DNA of 34,288 nt from Gonapodya prolifera JEL478 (lineage: Eukaryota; Monoblepharomycota; Monoblepharidomycetes; Monoblepharidales; Gonapodyaceae), in NCBI GenBank assembly GCA_001574975.1, contig KQ965820.1, forward strand, positions 174,724 through 209,011, written 5' to 3'. Of this stretch, positions 20,600 through 31,654 are shown piece after piece. Position 1 is the first letter of the stretch, and every line of letters starts with the position of its first letter. The translations under genes were made by a program, and so were the position numbers. The notes beneath the pieces are model-generated. The model saw only the letters and a program-made list of their open reading frames with translations, made no database searches and was not told the DNA's origin.

Positions 20600-21987
20600 C
20601 TAAGCAGCCACAGCAGCCGCAAAACTCTTTCGCCCGCTGACGACGGTATCACTCCTGAGTCTCCCTCCTCTCTCCGCGAGTGTCTGCTCAATGGCCGCCC
20701 ACTGCTCCCGTGTTCCTTCATGGCACAAGTCCGCGCGGAGCCACCGCAGGGTTTTGAGTCGGTCGACGGTCTCGACGAGGGTTTCGGCGGGGATTCTAGA
20801 GAGGCGGAAGAGTCCCGAGACGTCGAAGTACAGAATCGAGGGAAGGAGGGGCGTTCTGGGTGCAGATACGAGGGTGTTACGTTCTGTGAGTGTTGTGGCA
20901 GCGTCAAGTATTTCTTCAGTGGGTGTATCCTCCCAAAGTGTCATAAATCCTTGCTTTCTGATGTACGAGTACGAAACGTCGAGATGTGTGAGAGTACAGC
21001 CGACGCATCGGAGGAGGAACTGCAGCGTGTGGTGAGTAAACGACGTTCCGGAAAGTGACAGGTGTGTCTGTTGAAGGTCCAAGTTAATTAGTAGAATCGC
21101 GAGGAAACGTATTGTTGACATCAGCAAACTGGATGGTGTCGCAACTCACCAGGTTACAGCACGCGGGCCCAATCGTCCTTAGAAACGGCTCGATAACGCG
21201 ATCGGGAAACTTGAAACTGGTATCTGAAGCGGTGAACGGACAAAGTCACACATCAACATTCGCCTCCAACACTGACTGGAACGAAACCCGCGTACCCACT
21301 TTCATCTTCTTCCCGCAGCGAAGGTCGAAGTCCAAAGTCAATAAGTCGCACCATCTCAGCGTAGTTCACCGTCGGCGGAAGTGGCCCCTGAATGTCATTC
21401 TCCCCACATCCGCCTTCCACATGTTCCCCCTCTCCACCACCACCAAACGTCCGCGAGTCCATCTCTATCCTCCAATCCTCGAAAACACCGTACCCCTTCC
21501 TCGGCGGGACCAGCTGTAAGGCCTGCATGAACCTGCTTCGGTGCCGCTTGGACCGCATTCGAACCGATCGGTACAAAAGTTTCGTCGATTCCGCAAACAA
21601 GGCCCGCGACACCAGCTGGCAGGCCGCCAGGGCCTTCACGCCGGCAAGTTTGTGGTCCCTATGAGCCTGTGGTACAGCATCGAACGGTCCAAGGGTGATT
21701 GGGCTCGCTGGGTTGGTGAAGACGTCGTCCCCGAGCGGAGCCAAGAAGTGCAAGATGTGCACGACGATTTCGAAGGGCAGATGTGGCTTTGAGGTCTCCG
21801 TATCGTCAAGGAGGGAGAGGCTGGCGACTGACTCAGCATCGCTGTGGAAAGACTCGGAGCTGCTCTTTATTCGATCAGACTCCCATCGTCCTGAGGTGAT
21901 GAGAGCTGTAGAGTTCGTGATGTCCCGGCGGATTGTTTCGCATGACGAAGAGCGGCTGCGTGGGGGAGTGGGAAGAGAAGAACTCAT
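20600..21987 (-). CDS. F-box / leucine-rich-repeat-like protein, 418 aa
   Basis: Probable substrate receptor of an SCF ubiquitin ligase. Exons 21987-21273, 21223-21150, 21067-20600; introns 49 and 82 bp, joined in phase. The Ser-rich N-terminus (residues 1-65) precedes an F-box-like helix pair: LPFEIVVHILHFLAPL, then LAACQLVSRALFAESTKLLY. The C-terminal half carries LRR-like text: PACCNLTHLSLSGTSF, CVGCTLTHLDVSYSYI, LPSILYFDVSGLFRLSRIP, LKTLRWLRADLCHEG. These units appear only when both introns are removed (CCNL joins THLSLSG across the second). The target is unknown. Basidiomycetes have many such genes and none of the neighbours suggests a pathway. The gene looks intact. Confidence 0.8.
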
Positions 21988-22303
21988 GAGGTGAAGCGAA
22001 TTGTTGTCGGATTTACTCGCAAAGGTAGCCTGAGCACCACGAAAAAGAACAAACCACTTGACATGAAAGCAATTCCGCCCAGCTTTCCACTAGACCGTCT
22101 AATCAACCCGTTTCCCCCACATTTCTTCATGCCTCTTGTTCTTGGGGCACCGCACCTGAGATCCCCTCATGTCAAACGTCCGAAAAAAGGGGGCCGGCCG
22201 ATACAGGCCACGTTTATAAGCTTAGCAGTGCGTCTGCGTGGCTTAGAGCTGTTTCAATATATTTGACATAGCCGGACGTGATAATTTGCTCGACGAAGCC
22301 TAA
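21988..22303. other. Intergenic stretch, nothing recognised
   Basis: About 315 bp between the F-box start (-) and the dehydrogenase 3' end (-). It must contain the F-box gene promoter. No coding signal or repeat is seen. Confidence 0.45.
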
Positions 22304-23927
22304 TCATTGCCACCTTCCATCAACCAAGAATTCACTCCCCGTCGAAAAGCTCGACTCGTCTGACGCGAAGAACACGACGAGATTGGCAACTTCCTCGGGT
22401 CCTGCTGAGCGCTTGAGGTAATTCATGTTGGCCAATGCATTTCCAATCTCGCCGATGACGTCGTCAGAATTTTGGTCGACCAAGCCCACTCCACGTATCA
22501 TTTCGGTGCGGATAAAGCCTGTAAGATACCAACAGTGAAACAACGCTGTTTTTTTCACCACTGAGAGAATGAAAAGGGACAATTACCAGGATCTTGTTTG
22601 CACCGCGGCATGAATAGAACATTGCAACGTCAAGACGATGAGTGTTGCGAGATATTAACAGTCTGATCTTGCATCTGCACTTACGGACAGAGCTCACTCG
22701 CGCTCTGATTCCTGCTGCCGGCAGAGTGCCCGCCATATACTTTGTCAATCCTCGGTGAGCCCATTTCGAGGTACCGTACCCAAGCGTGCCTACCCCTCCC
22801 ACCATGCCGGCTTTGGATGAGATGTTGACAATGGAGACCATTCCTTAGGGAGTTAAACAAGAACGTATCAGAGAAGGGTGGGTGAAGTGCGTCTATGGTG
22901 AAGTCAGAAGTGCTTACCTTAGCAGGGTTTTTCCGCATAGAAATGCCAGCTTAACGAGACAAGCGAAGCATCAAGCCACAGTTTAACTTCACAGCCTACA
23001 GGTATGGCAACGTGTTAAACTCGCCATGCTATTTCAGCATTGATCGTTCCTCAGAAAAGCAACAGATGCTATCCAATGTTGCCACAGTAAATATTTTGCA
23101 ACGCATACCTTATGTCCCAATAGTGCCCCATCAATACGTGCTCTTGTGGAGTTCAGCTAGTGATATTTGTTTAGATTGGACAGCAGTTGCATCGTGAGGT
23201 GTCACGATGCCAGCATTATTCACGAGTACGTCGAGAACCCCACTTAAGCAAGTCTATGTGAGGAAAGGGTCATACGGCAGGAAAACGGCGCGATTTACAG
23301 TTGCGCTTCAACTCTGGAGTGGCATGTGGACCTTTGAGTGATTCTTTCTACAGCTTGCAGAGCGATCTACTTACTCAGAAACCGCTGCTTTCCAAGCTTC
23401 CTCCTTGGTCACGTCCCTGTAGACAGTTCAGTTGGTGTCACTTTTTGTATAACGTTACATCATCTTCGGTGAAAGTGGCTCACAATGGGACCCAAATGGA
23501 CTTCCGCCCATCGCCTCAACGTGGGAAACAACCTCTGGAATAATTTATCATGAACAAACATTTAGGAAATGAAGTTTTTTCGAGGATTTGGGTTCCCTCA
23601 TGACCTTCCTTCTCTCTTTTGGGAATGTCACTAACCTCGACCAACCCTCCTTCCTATGATGAGAGATTCATGCGACATCAAGACTGTTCCTGAAAGTGCC
23701 AAGTTCTCTCTTGCTTGACTCACCTTTGCGAGACTCAAGACAAACGCTCTCCCCATCCCCTTGCTCGCGCTGCCAGTCACCAAACAAACGCGACCCTTCC
23801 CCTTAGCCAGGCGTCATAAGTCATGAATGAGCAATTGCATCCCGACTTTCTATGAGAGAAAGCGTTTACCCACAGTGGATTGGTTGATCAAGCGTGTACC
23901 CAAAGTTTTCAGCGTTGTGGCAGCCAT
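22304..23927 (-). pseudogene. Short-chain dehydrogenase/reductase with microexons, probably broken
   Basis: NAD(P)-dependent oxidoreductase of the classical SDR family. Exons: 23927-23874, 23801-23724, 23653-23605, 23534-23484, 23416-23375, 23313-23299 (15 nt), 23242-about 23150, 22995-22918, 22843-22685, 22592-22587 (6 nt), 22518-22304. Motifs: VCLVTGSASKGMGRAF (cofactor), DVLVNNAG, IVNISSKAG, YGTSK (catalytic Tyr and Lys), HPGFIRTEM, FASDESSFSTGSEFLVDG. Problems: the join 23484/23416 lacks one base (HxDVT), the exon 22995-22918 has TAA at 22953-22951, the join 22918/22843 is one base out, and the exon after VTPHDAT is unresolved. Either a young pseudogene or draft errors in one gene. Homologs would be about 280-300 aa. 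Confidence 0.7.
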
Positions 23928-24364
23928 CGTCGAAGTTGTTGTGAGGGAGATGCCGTTCCAGGATTTCAAACTCCGAAGTGTGGGCGGCAAGCTAATGTCT
24001 CGATAGACGTGGTGGCAAAGAGAATGTCCTAAATCTACAAGTACACTGGGTATGTGTATAGTCTCACATACGTGCGGATGAATCAGCCGCCGGGAACAGC
24101 AAAACAGTTACACCCAATCCGAAAACCAATGCCTCACACTTCCTTGTTTTACAATACACGCTTTCTAGCTGCGTCCACCGATACCAATTAACCATACGTG
24201 GTGGTCCCTTGTGGTTTGGGGCGACGGTTCCCACTTATGTTGTGCCTGTTTCAACGGGTGCCCGATTCGGTTAAATTGATGGAGGTGCTGCGAACTATCT
24301 ATCACTGGAACACCATGTCTATCGGTAGCGTACAAATAAATAAAGTCCAAAGTTAAATCACGAC
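23928..24364. other. Intergenic stretch between dehydrogenase and acyltransferase genes
   Basis: About 440 bp, AT-richer than the coding parts. It holds the promoter side of the dehydrogenase gene and the 3' side of the MBOAT gene, both minus strand. Nothing else was recognised. Confidence 0.45.
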
Positions 24365-26421
24365 TCAGTTGGCCTTTTCCTTGGCGTGTTCTGCGCCCGC
24401 CACTCCGTTTTCCCCGATCTTCTGCACCTTCTTCTTCTCCGTCGGAAGTCTGATCCGCAGCAAACTCAGCAGGAGGTCCGAAGCGAACACTGCGGCGTCT
24501 GCGATGGGCGACCACCACAACAAAGCACTCAGTGCGGCGACGATGCTGTGCCACTGCAGAAGGTCGAACGAGACGGCACCAAAGTAGAGAACGGAGGTGG
24601 CGAGGAAGAAGCAGAGGACGCGATAAAGGCCGAAGAGGAGTCGACCACCGAACGATGTGGACTTTGAGAGGGACTCGTAGATCTATGAAGACAGTTTAGC
24701 GGCAACCAAACCACGTAGGGACTCGAGACGCTCACCCCTTCTCCGAGGCGTTTCCGGATTTTACGTTCTGCTTCCATGTCAAACCACTCGAGCGCGAACG
24801 TCACAAAGTACCCGATGTGGAAACCGTGCCATGCAGCAAGGAACATGACGGTGGCGATCCCTGACAGGTCCTTAGATCCGAGGAAACGCAAACGTTTATA
24901 CACGTAAATCTTGGACCAGTTGTTGGTGTTGATGTTGAAAGACTCCACGATTTGCTGGGAGGGTTCAGTGTACTTGTCATCCCTGGGCAGGACCTGCAAA
25001 TGGCGTCCACTTAACGTACCTGAAGGGACCACGGGAACTCGAATTTGAGCGGGTCGATGTTGCGAAGACCGCTCCAATAGCCTCGTCCAGTTTTCGGGTC
25101 GACACCATCGAATGCAATTCCTGTGATGGCATTTGGTCCCTCGGTGAGAATCCACACTCCGAGGTACTTTGGACAGCGCCGATGAGCAAGGTTCCACGAC
25201 GAGATTAACGGAGTGACTCACCTTCTCAAGGGCAAACTTCCCGGCCACCCACGCGTATCCAAACTTCCTCACAAAGGGCAAGGCAACAAACTCTTTGGTC
25301 GTCATATACGAAGTTGGGAAATAGCCGGCAGCGACTTGGCATACAGCAAGATATGCCACCCCAAGGAGAAACGAGTACAGTGCCTGGGCCAGCGATCCAG
25401 GTGGCAGGGAGGAAGCGGACTTGCCCGCCTTCTGGGGATCTCCATCCGTCTTCTTGGGATCGGCAGTCACTGTGTAGAGAGTGCCATCAAGCCATCGGCT
25501 GTAGCGGACGTAAGGAAACTGCGGACCAATGAGCCAGCCACCTGACAGTGTGAAACATAACTTTGGCGTGATGGATGGCTTCACAGAACAAGCCAACGCC
25601 CGACCGCTCACCGAAATAGTACGTAAACCCGATAGTCCTCAGAAGTGACGGCAGATTTTCGAGCGGGTGGTCGCTTTCGGTCACAGCGGATGTGCCCTTC
25701 TTGGCCTTCGCGGTGGTACGAATGAATTTCATAAAGTACGAGTTGACGGTGGAACAACGACAACCGACTTACAGAGCTCTCCTTCTTTTTGTTTCCTCCA
25801 TCTTGGAAGTCCATCGCAAGACCGATGAGACGAAGACACAAAACACACTACGAGCACCATGAGAAGACCGTCAGCGAGAAGCCATCGGTGCCTCCATTCT
25901 TACCTGCGGCATCAGCCAGCTGTAAGAGAGCACGTGGATGTCAGATTAATCAATATAACTCCCTTCAGAACTTACTTGATGTAGTACTCGTCGCTCGCGA
26001 AATAATAGTACCCCACGAAGAGGTATCCGATGTTGAAAATCCACCCTAGTGATCCTCCAACCGATCGTGGTAGGCCGGTGAGCTGTATGTCGTGATGGGA
26101 GTCCTTGTCTTCACTATTTTCGTTTGACAGGTTGACGAAATTTCTCTTACATACCTCAACCACTTTCAATAACGTCCAAGTTCCAATCGTCGTGGCAAAC
26201 GGATGAACGAATTCCAACCAGTCACCCTGATGGAACCAATACGCAGCAAGGAGGCCCGTAACGACAACAAAGAAGTTCCGGACATCGGGACCCAACGACG
26301 TGGAAAAGAATAGGATTCGATAGACGATGGCGATTGGATAGGCGAGCAGAAGGTACGAGAGGAGGGCGAGATTGCCCGCGCCGATCCCCGTCGCCGCAGA
26401 AATCTCTTCCACTGGGTACAT
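24365..26421 (-). CDS. ALE1: MBOAT lysophospholipid acyltransferase (Ale1/LPCAT type), 9 exons, 520 aa
   Basis: An integral ER membrane enzyme that re-acylates lysophospholipids with acyl-CoA. Exons: 26421-26155, 26082-25976, 25919-25904 (16 nt), 25847-25773, 25705-25612, 25541-25222, 25166-25020, 24954-24736, 24682-24365; introns 53-72 bp, every phase joins and the total divides by three. Family signatures: DEYYI-NWLMPQ, VLCLRLIGLAMD, LRTIGFTYYFGGWLIGPQF, NINTNNWSKIYVYKRL, and the catalytic histidine region FLAAWHGFHIGYFVTF (His385). About ten hydrophobic segments. The C-terminus is Lys-rich (RLPTEKKKVQKIGENG), typical of ER-retained forms. The 16-nt exon encodes NWLMPQ and would be missed by many predictors. 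The ATG chosen is the first one giving a hydrophobic N-terminal domain; the frame is open upstream but shows no anchor-like sequence. Intact. Confidence 0.92.
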
Positions 26422-27477
26422 CAGGATTTGGGGGTTGGTTGTGGCCGAAGCACACAAGGGGCACCGGCTCTCAAAATAAATCTGGCCCCGGGAAAACAAT
26501 GGTGGGTTTCAAAGCTTCCTGCAATTCGACCCGTTTTTGCCCCCTAAAGTTTGTCTCCCAACCAAAAAAGGCTGCACTTCAGGTTACGGGTCACTAGACC
26601 AGCCGGAAACGGTCGTACATAAACCTGTTCGTGGGAAATTAATTGTAAAACCAGGAGACCAAAATGAATACATATCTGCCTCATACTTCCAAATTTTATC
26701 TCGCCGACCCTCCCCACAGTCAGCGCTACGAATTTGACACAAGAGTGTTGTTCAAAAACTGTAATAAACCACAAGAATGCCGCTCCGTTCCGCCATAACA
26801 TATGACAAATGACAATCATCAGCACCCTAACACAACACCCAACTGTGCTGGTTGCTGTCGAGGCTTTACATTGATTTCAATGATTTTCCATGGGAATGTA
26901 ATCGTTTGAGAGAGGACTACATTGAGCTTGGCATATTGATAACAAAACATGAGGGTGTGGGGTGGCTACATATAATAATCGTCCAACAATGAATATAAAC
27001 AATCGAAAAAGGCGCTTCTGCGTTGAGCCAAGCGTAGTGGTGTGACAAAGACCATACTCGGGCAACATTACTGGAATGGTGGCTGTCAAAGAATCCAGGA
27101 AACGAAAATAGCCCTAGTGATGTGAGGGCAAGATTGAGGGATGTGATGCCTAGATTGGTAGTCTCAAGGAAAAGGGCATTCGTGGAATAGAGGGGGTATG
27201 TAGGAGGTTCAAAGTATGGTGCAGGGTCTTGAAGCCAACGACCAGAGGTGAAGGGTGTACTGAATTGTGCAGCGCTTGGTGTTTCCCCCCTTGACGATAA
27301 AGATTCATGTTGTAAATAGTAAAGCATCGCTGTTGATGGAGGGCACTCCAGCAGTAACGGCTTGGACCAATCAAATTGCTGGGTGGAATGTCGCCGTATG
27401 GGGAGAGAAGAGCGTCCAGTATGGATACAGGACGCCTTTGCCCAGCGGAAGGTGGAATGGTGGCCGGTTGTTTTCCT
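26422..27477. other. Intergenic stretch with coding-like minus frames
   Basis: About 1 kb. At 26917-27515 the minus strand carries coding-like text in two frames (for example PPSAGQRRPVSILDALLSP and QDPAPYFEPPTYPLYSTN). It sits directly downstream of zinc-finger copy 1, so that gene may once have had a longer C-terminus, cut off by frameshifts. The rest (26500-26900) is AT-rich with nothing recognised. Confidence 0.35.
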
Positions 27478-27904
27478 TCAGGTCGAGGAGTTTGGACGAG
27501 AGTGGGGCTGCCCATGTGGGTTGCCGTTCACCCCGTCGTTCGAAGATGTTACGTGATAAGACACTACATACCCCACTGTCTGCGTTCTTTCTGATACCTC
27601 TCCAATTAATCGCTCTGTTGCTCTCAATGCTGCCTGTTGTCCACATATCCGCCTCTTCGTATGCCGAACCATCACGTCTACACGAAGGCGTGTTTCACGT
27701 TGTGAGTCCCCGTCTCCACACGGCGAGCGCATTAAAGTGATTCGTACCTCTTCGAGTGAAAACGCGACTGCATTTGGGGCACGGGAATGATTTCACCCAG
27801 GAGTCAACAACCATGGTGGACGGAGCAAGTGCTCCGCCACGTCCTCGTCCCATCGTCGGAGAGAGGCTTGCTGCGAGAGATGGTACTGAATAGAGCCCTA
27901 TCAT
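27478..27904 (-). CDS. Single zinc-finger protein, copy 1
   Basis: Exon 1 ends at 27748, the 70-bp intron is 27747-27678, and exon 2 is 27677-27478. The intron splits the finger: FPCPKCSRVFTRR before it and DVMVRHTKRRICG after it, joined in phase 1. The result is a C-x2-C-x12-H-x5-C finger. The shared segment IGEVSER follows, as in copy 2 (DGEVSER). The frame is open from 28114, so the start is uncertain; ATG at 27904 gives a protein of about 118 aa. Coding-like text in other frames continues downstream, so the C-terminus may be truncated. Opposite strand to copies 2 and 3. It probably binds nucleic acid or protein; the target is unknown. Confidence 0.6.
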
Positions 27905-29565
27905 GCTCTTGCGCCCTTTATCGTGCGTCGGGGGAACCGTTACTGGTCCGGCGGTAGTGGAATTAGATTGGCTCACACCAGTTTCAGGCCCACACGCCGC
28001 AGGTCTAAGCCCTCCAGCAGGACTTATGTAAATCACATCTTCGGCAAGATGAATTCCAAATATTTCATGCTGAGCCCCGACGCGGAAAACGAACTTCCGC
28101 TTCATTTGCTTCATTGTTTTTTCAGAACGGCTTTCTGACCCGTTGGTTCTCCATAATTGTGAATAAACGGTTGTTTCGAGTCAATGCAATGCTTTCCGGA
28201 GTGGCGAAAGACTCTCAGGCGCTCGAGAAATGCAGGCGTCTCTATCCCGTGTAGGTGTGCTGGCTTCGCTCGAATTGTACGACAGCGACGTGGGATAGAG
28301 AGATCGCACGCTTCTACCAAAGGCTTGGGCCACTCAACATCGATGTCTGATTCTCTGCTGTAAGTTCGTCCGAGAAGCAAAGGAGAAGGGTCCTACGAAC
28401 TCCAATCGGTGGGTTTCCGTCCCAGCTAGCAACCCGGCGTTCACGAACGATCCCGCACTACCCGGACAATCGCTCTTGGTACAACGTACGAAGAACAGGA
28501 TAGCCTTCAAAGATTTCTGAGTGTTTGTTGGGAATCTGTCGGCGAAGCACATTCGCTGTTTTTCGTGAGATGTCTCCCCCAAAAGACAACGTGATGGATA
28601 TGAGGCCGATACCCAAGACGGCAGCCAATTTGGGCTGTCTGTCATCCCACGTTCTGTAGACGCCGCGCGGGTGGTGTGCCGCTTGGCACCGAGAGGCAAT
28701 GTCCAGGGCCAATATATGAAGAACTACCACCCTTACAACACTTTCGTCCATCTCTTTCCCTCTCTTTGCTCCATCTAACCACCCTGTGCTGCGCATATGC
28801 TGGTCGTCCACCTTATCCATATCGCTGTGTCAAATGCGTACACCTGCACAAGTCGTCAACTTGAGCTCAAGACCTTGAGATTACCCACCTTGAGACCAAG
28901 TATGGCTGACTCCCTCCAAGAATATTGGCGTCCCAACGATGCTGTCTAAGCTGACGAATCTGTTGTGGAATCCGCATTATGCATATGGCATAAGTCGACT
29001 CACTTTCTCAGAATCCCTAGAGGAAAAAAAAAAGAGGATACGAGGATTTGTGGACTGTTTACCTTTGCTCTTCGCTCATGAATCATGTGACCTAGTGTTG
29101 GGCGTCTGCACATGGGGACCTCATCCTCTCTTGGTCGTCGGGTAGAACAAAACGCAGGGTGAACACGTTTTAAAGCGATATAACACGATCGAACTGTTTA
29201 CAAGTGGAATGTACTCTCCCGTCTTCCAAGGAGAGCCGTCAAATCAAGCTGAGATTGCACAACACTCCAGCCCAACCACAATGCCCTGGAATAGAACAAC
29301 CTTCTGGTGAAGGTTGGGACTCAATACCAAAAAGAAAGATATCTGCGAATGAACTTATGTTTGGACACTATGATGGAAAAAGCGCCAGTGCTTAGTGACA
29401 GCACTATCGTGCCTGGATTTCGGCATCTGGCCAGGCCTCCTCGTCTCCCACCGCTCCCCGCGCAGTTCTAGGAAGCCTATCGAGGGCCTTCTTCAACTCG
29501 CCGCTGTGGCGCAATTTACATCTTACACGAACGGTGGGAGCTCGAAGTCCCGTTGACGGGGAATC
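27905..29565. other. Stretch between zinc-finger copies 1 and 2, nothing firm
   Basis: About 1.6 kb between divergent copies. Minus frames of about 120 codons at 28334-28699 and 28458-28820 overlap in different frames and show no motif. A run of ten A lies at about 29024-29033. No RNA gene was recognised. It should contain both promoters. Confidence 0.35.
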
Positions 29566-30233
29566 ATGAGCGGAAGGACCTGGGAGAAAACAGTACCCTG
29601 TCCGAAGTGCGGAAGACGGTTCACGAGGAGAGGTACGTCGATGCAGCCTCGTGCAGGCGCGACCCTTCTCGACTGATAAGGTTGCACCTGCGATTCTCAC
29701 TCATACCGGCGGGACATGCAGATGTGATGATCCGCCACTCGACGCGCAGGACGTGTCGCCCGCCATCGGTACCCCTGCTAGATAATAGAGACGGCGAGGT
29801 ATCGGAACGCCGCCAGCCCAGCCGTTCTTTGTCATACGATGCGGAGCGGAATCCTCCGAGGACTAATTTTGTTCCGCAAGAAGTTCCGACAACAACCCAC
29901 CAAACTCCACATGGGGGAATGTCATCCCCCTCTCGACCGGGTCCTTATCAGCTGCATGGTGGCCCGACACCTGGCCGGGCTCCTCCACCCCCTTTCCCAA
30001 TTTCATTGATCGGGGATCCGCCAGTACCTCTGTCAACACCACCGCCACTGGTTCCCAATCCCAACTATGGGGAATTGGTGTCGGCCACCATTGAGCAAGC
30101 ACAGCTCCCTTTCGAGAGGGACTGGGGGAGAACCGACACATTGGACTCTGCCGGGGTCCCACCCCCATTTCTTGAACCGGCGGTGAAGCCGTCGCCGTCA
30201 GATAGGCCACCGTTTCAGTTTTTTACGCGGTGA
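29566..30233 (+). CDS. Single zinc-finger protein, copy 2, 192 aa
   Basis: Exons 29566-29632 and 29722-30233 with an 89-bp phase-1 intron. A very short head (MSGRTWEKTV) leads into PCPKCGRRFTRR, and exon 2 begins DVMIRHSTRRTC, giving C-x2-C-x12-H-x5-C. The rest is a Pro-rich, low-complexity tail (for example GRAPPPPFPISLIGDPPVPL) ending FQFFTR. This is the best-preserved copy, with a complete frame. The tail resembles that of disordered transcription factors or adaptor proteins. No known family is assigned. Confidence 0.65.
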
Positions 30234-30642
30234 ACAGGGAGGGCGGAGGATTTTTGTGGATGGTGGTGGAAGCAGTAATTACGCAACGATGCGTGGCTCT
30301 AATCTATTCTGTACTCAGTATAAGCACTATATTATCAGATGTCGGTATTCTTCTTTCCTGCTTGTCCTCCGTTACATGACGACATGGATCCCAAAACGAA
30401 AAACGGGTGTCAGTGACCATCACCTAAATGCCCTCCGCGGAACCTAAACGACGATGCTTCATGTCCAACAGACTTCCCGCTGCTTGAGCAGAACTCGTCG
30501 AGGAGCCGCCGGGTGGTAGGAAAAGTGGTGAGATGGCGCAGGCAACAACGCGGTCCTGCGGACAGCGTCGCGCTGCCTGCGACTGTTTGTTCGACGCGGA
30601 ACGGGAGCGCGCTGTCGAGGAGAATGCGGAGCGCTCGCCTCT
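30234..30642. other. Intergenic stretch between zinc-finger copies 2 and 3
   Basis: About 400 bp, tandem orientation on both sides. No coding signal is trusted. It should hold the terminator of copy 2 and promoter of copy 3. Confidence 0.45.
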
Positions 30643-31295
30643 ATGCTGAACGTACATGTCACTGGGCCGCCTTCGGAGGGACGCTCCGCTCCCCATCACG
30701 GCGATGTACCCAATATCTCCCCGCCGAACGATATCCGTAGGCGCAAAACCTTCCTGTGCCCGAAATGCGGAGGAGCGTTTACGAGAGGAGGTGGGTATCG
30801 AACTGTGGCGACGCTCGAGGTGTCAACAGGGACGCGTTTGGTGGTAGCTAACTACCGCCCGACCACGATCCAGACGTCATGATTCGGCACATGAAAAGGA
30901 GGACTTGTCGGCTTACTAGGACTTATGCGAGAACCGCGAACGGAATCGTTATCGTGAAGCATCTACCCTCTACTAGTTCAAGTTCAGTGATTCACAACCC
31001 AACATTGGACGCCGCCCGCACACCCCCAGAAGCTTCTACACATTCAAACTCAGTACTACATTTCGGTGAATCTTCCGAACGGAGCTGGAGTCCCCCTCAT
31101 CTCCTCCCGCCTCTCCCGCCTGCAACTGTCGTAGTTGAGGAATCGGTTCCGGGACATACCAAATCGGTCCGGAGACACCATCGCCTCTCTTTCTGGAACC
31201 GGATCCCACACCCTTTACAGCCGTTGACTTCCCCTTCCTCCGAACCTGGCGGCTGTAGAAGCTCACTGTCTCGAGGAACGCAACTACGTCGTTGA
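30643..31295 (+). CDS. Single zinc-finger protein, copy 3, ~189 aa
   Basis: Exons 30643-30790 and 30874-31295 with an 83-bp intron. Exon 1 ends TFLCPKCGGAFTRG and exon 2 starts DVMIRHMKRRTCR: same phase-1 split as copies 1 and 2, same C-x2-C-x12-H-x5-C spacing. The N-terminal part (RSAPHHGDVPNISPPNDI) is longer than in copy 2. The tail is Ser/Pro-rich and ends GTQLRR. The ATG at 30643 is the only in-frame start seen upstream of the finger. Confidence 0.6.
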
Positions 31296-31570
31296 CCCCT
31301 CGTTCACGGTGCGTGACTCGGCGTTTACTTTATCGCCCTATGACGAACTCACCTTTTTCATCAGCTTGCAAGGAGGAGCCGACAGGGATGCAGACCGCCC
31401 CACATCGCCTCTTGGCAATCGATGACCGACCTGTCACCCACTTCCATCCGAGTCGAGGCCACGTCTCAAGTTTTGGACAGCTGAGATGAGTACCTGGCGT
31501 AGGGATGGAGGCAGGTGGACGGCGATGTTATTTTCTTGACGGACGGAGCTTTAGGTACTTGATTATCCGC
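31296..31570. other. Intergenic stretch, nothing recognised
   Basis: About 275 bp after zinc-finger copy 3, leading to the palindromic cluster at 31573. No gene called. Confidence 0.45.
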
Positions 31571-31572
31571 AC

Positions 31573-31654
31573 CCCGCCTCCGGGCGGGAGTAGTGTGATT
31601 GCGAGCCCGTAGTTCACAAGGAGCGAAGCGGATTGTGAACGGAGGTGCGAAGCT
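31573..31654. repeat. Palindromic repeat cluster with GCGAAGC, copy B
   Basis: First hairpin: CCCGCC/GGCGGG (31573-31588, loop TCCG). Second: GTTCACAA (31612-31619) / TTGTGAAC (31633-31640) with a 13-base loop containing GCGAAGC (31623-31629). A further GCGAAGC is at 31647-31653. Flanks GCGAGCCCGTAGT (31601-31613) and GAGGTGCGAAGCT (31642-31654) match copy A at 7676-7717. Confidence 0.7.

Noticed and set aside
25010-25037. A 26-bp intron in the acyltransferase gene (GTACGT to TTGCAG)
   Set aside because: Too short; using CCCTCCCAG at 24955 gives a 65-bp intron and the conserved NINTNNW context in phase.
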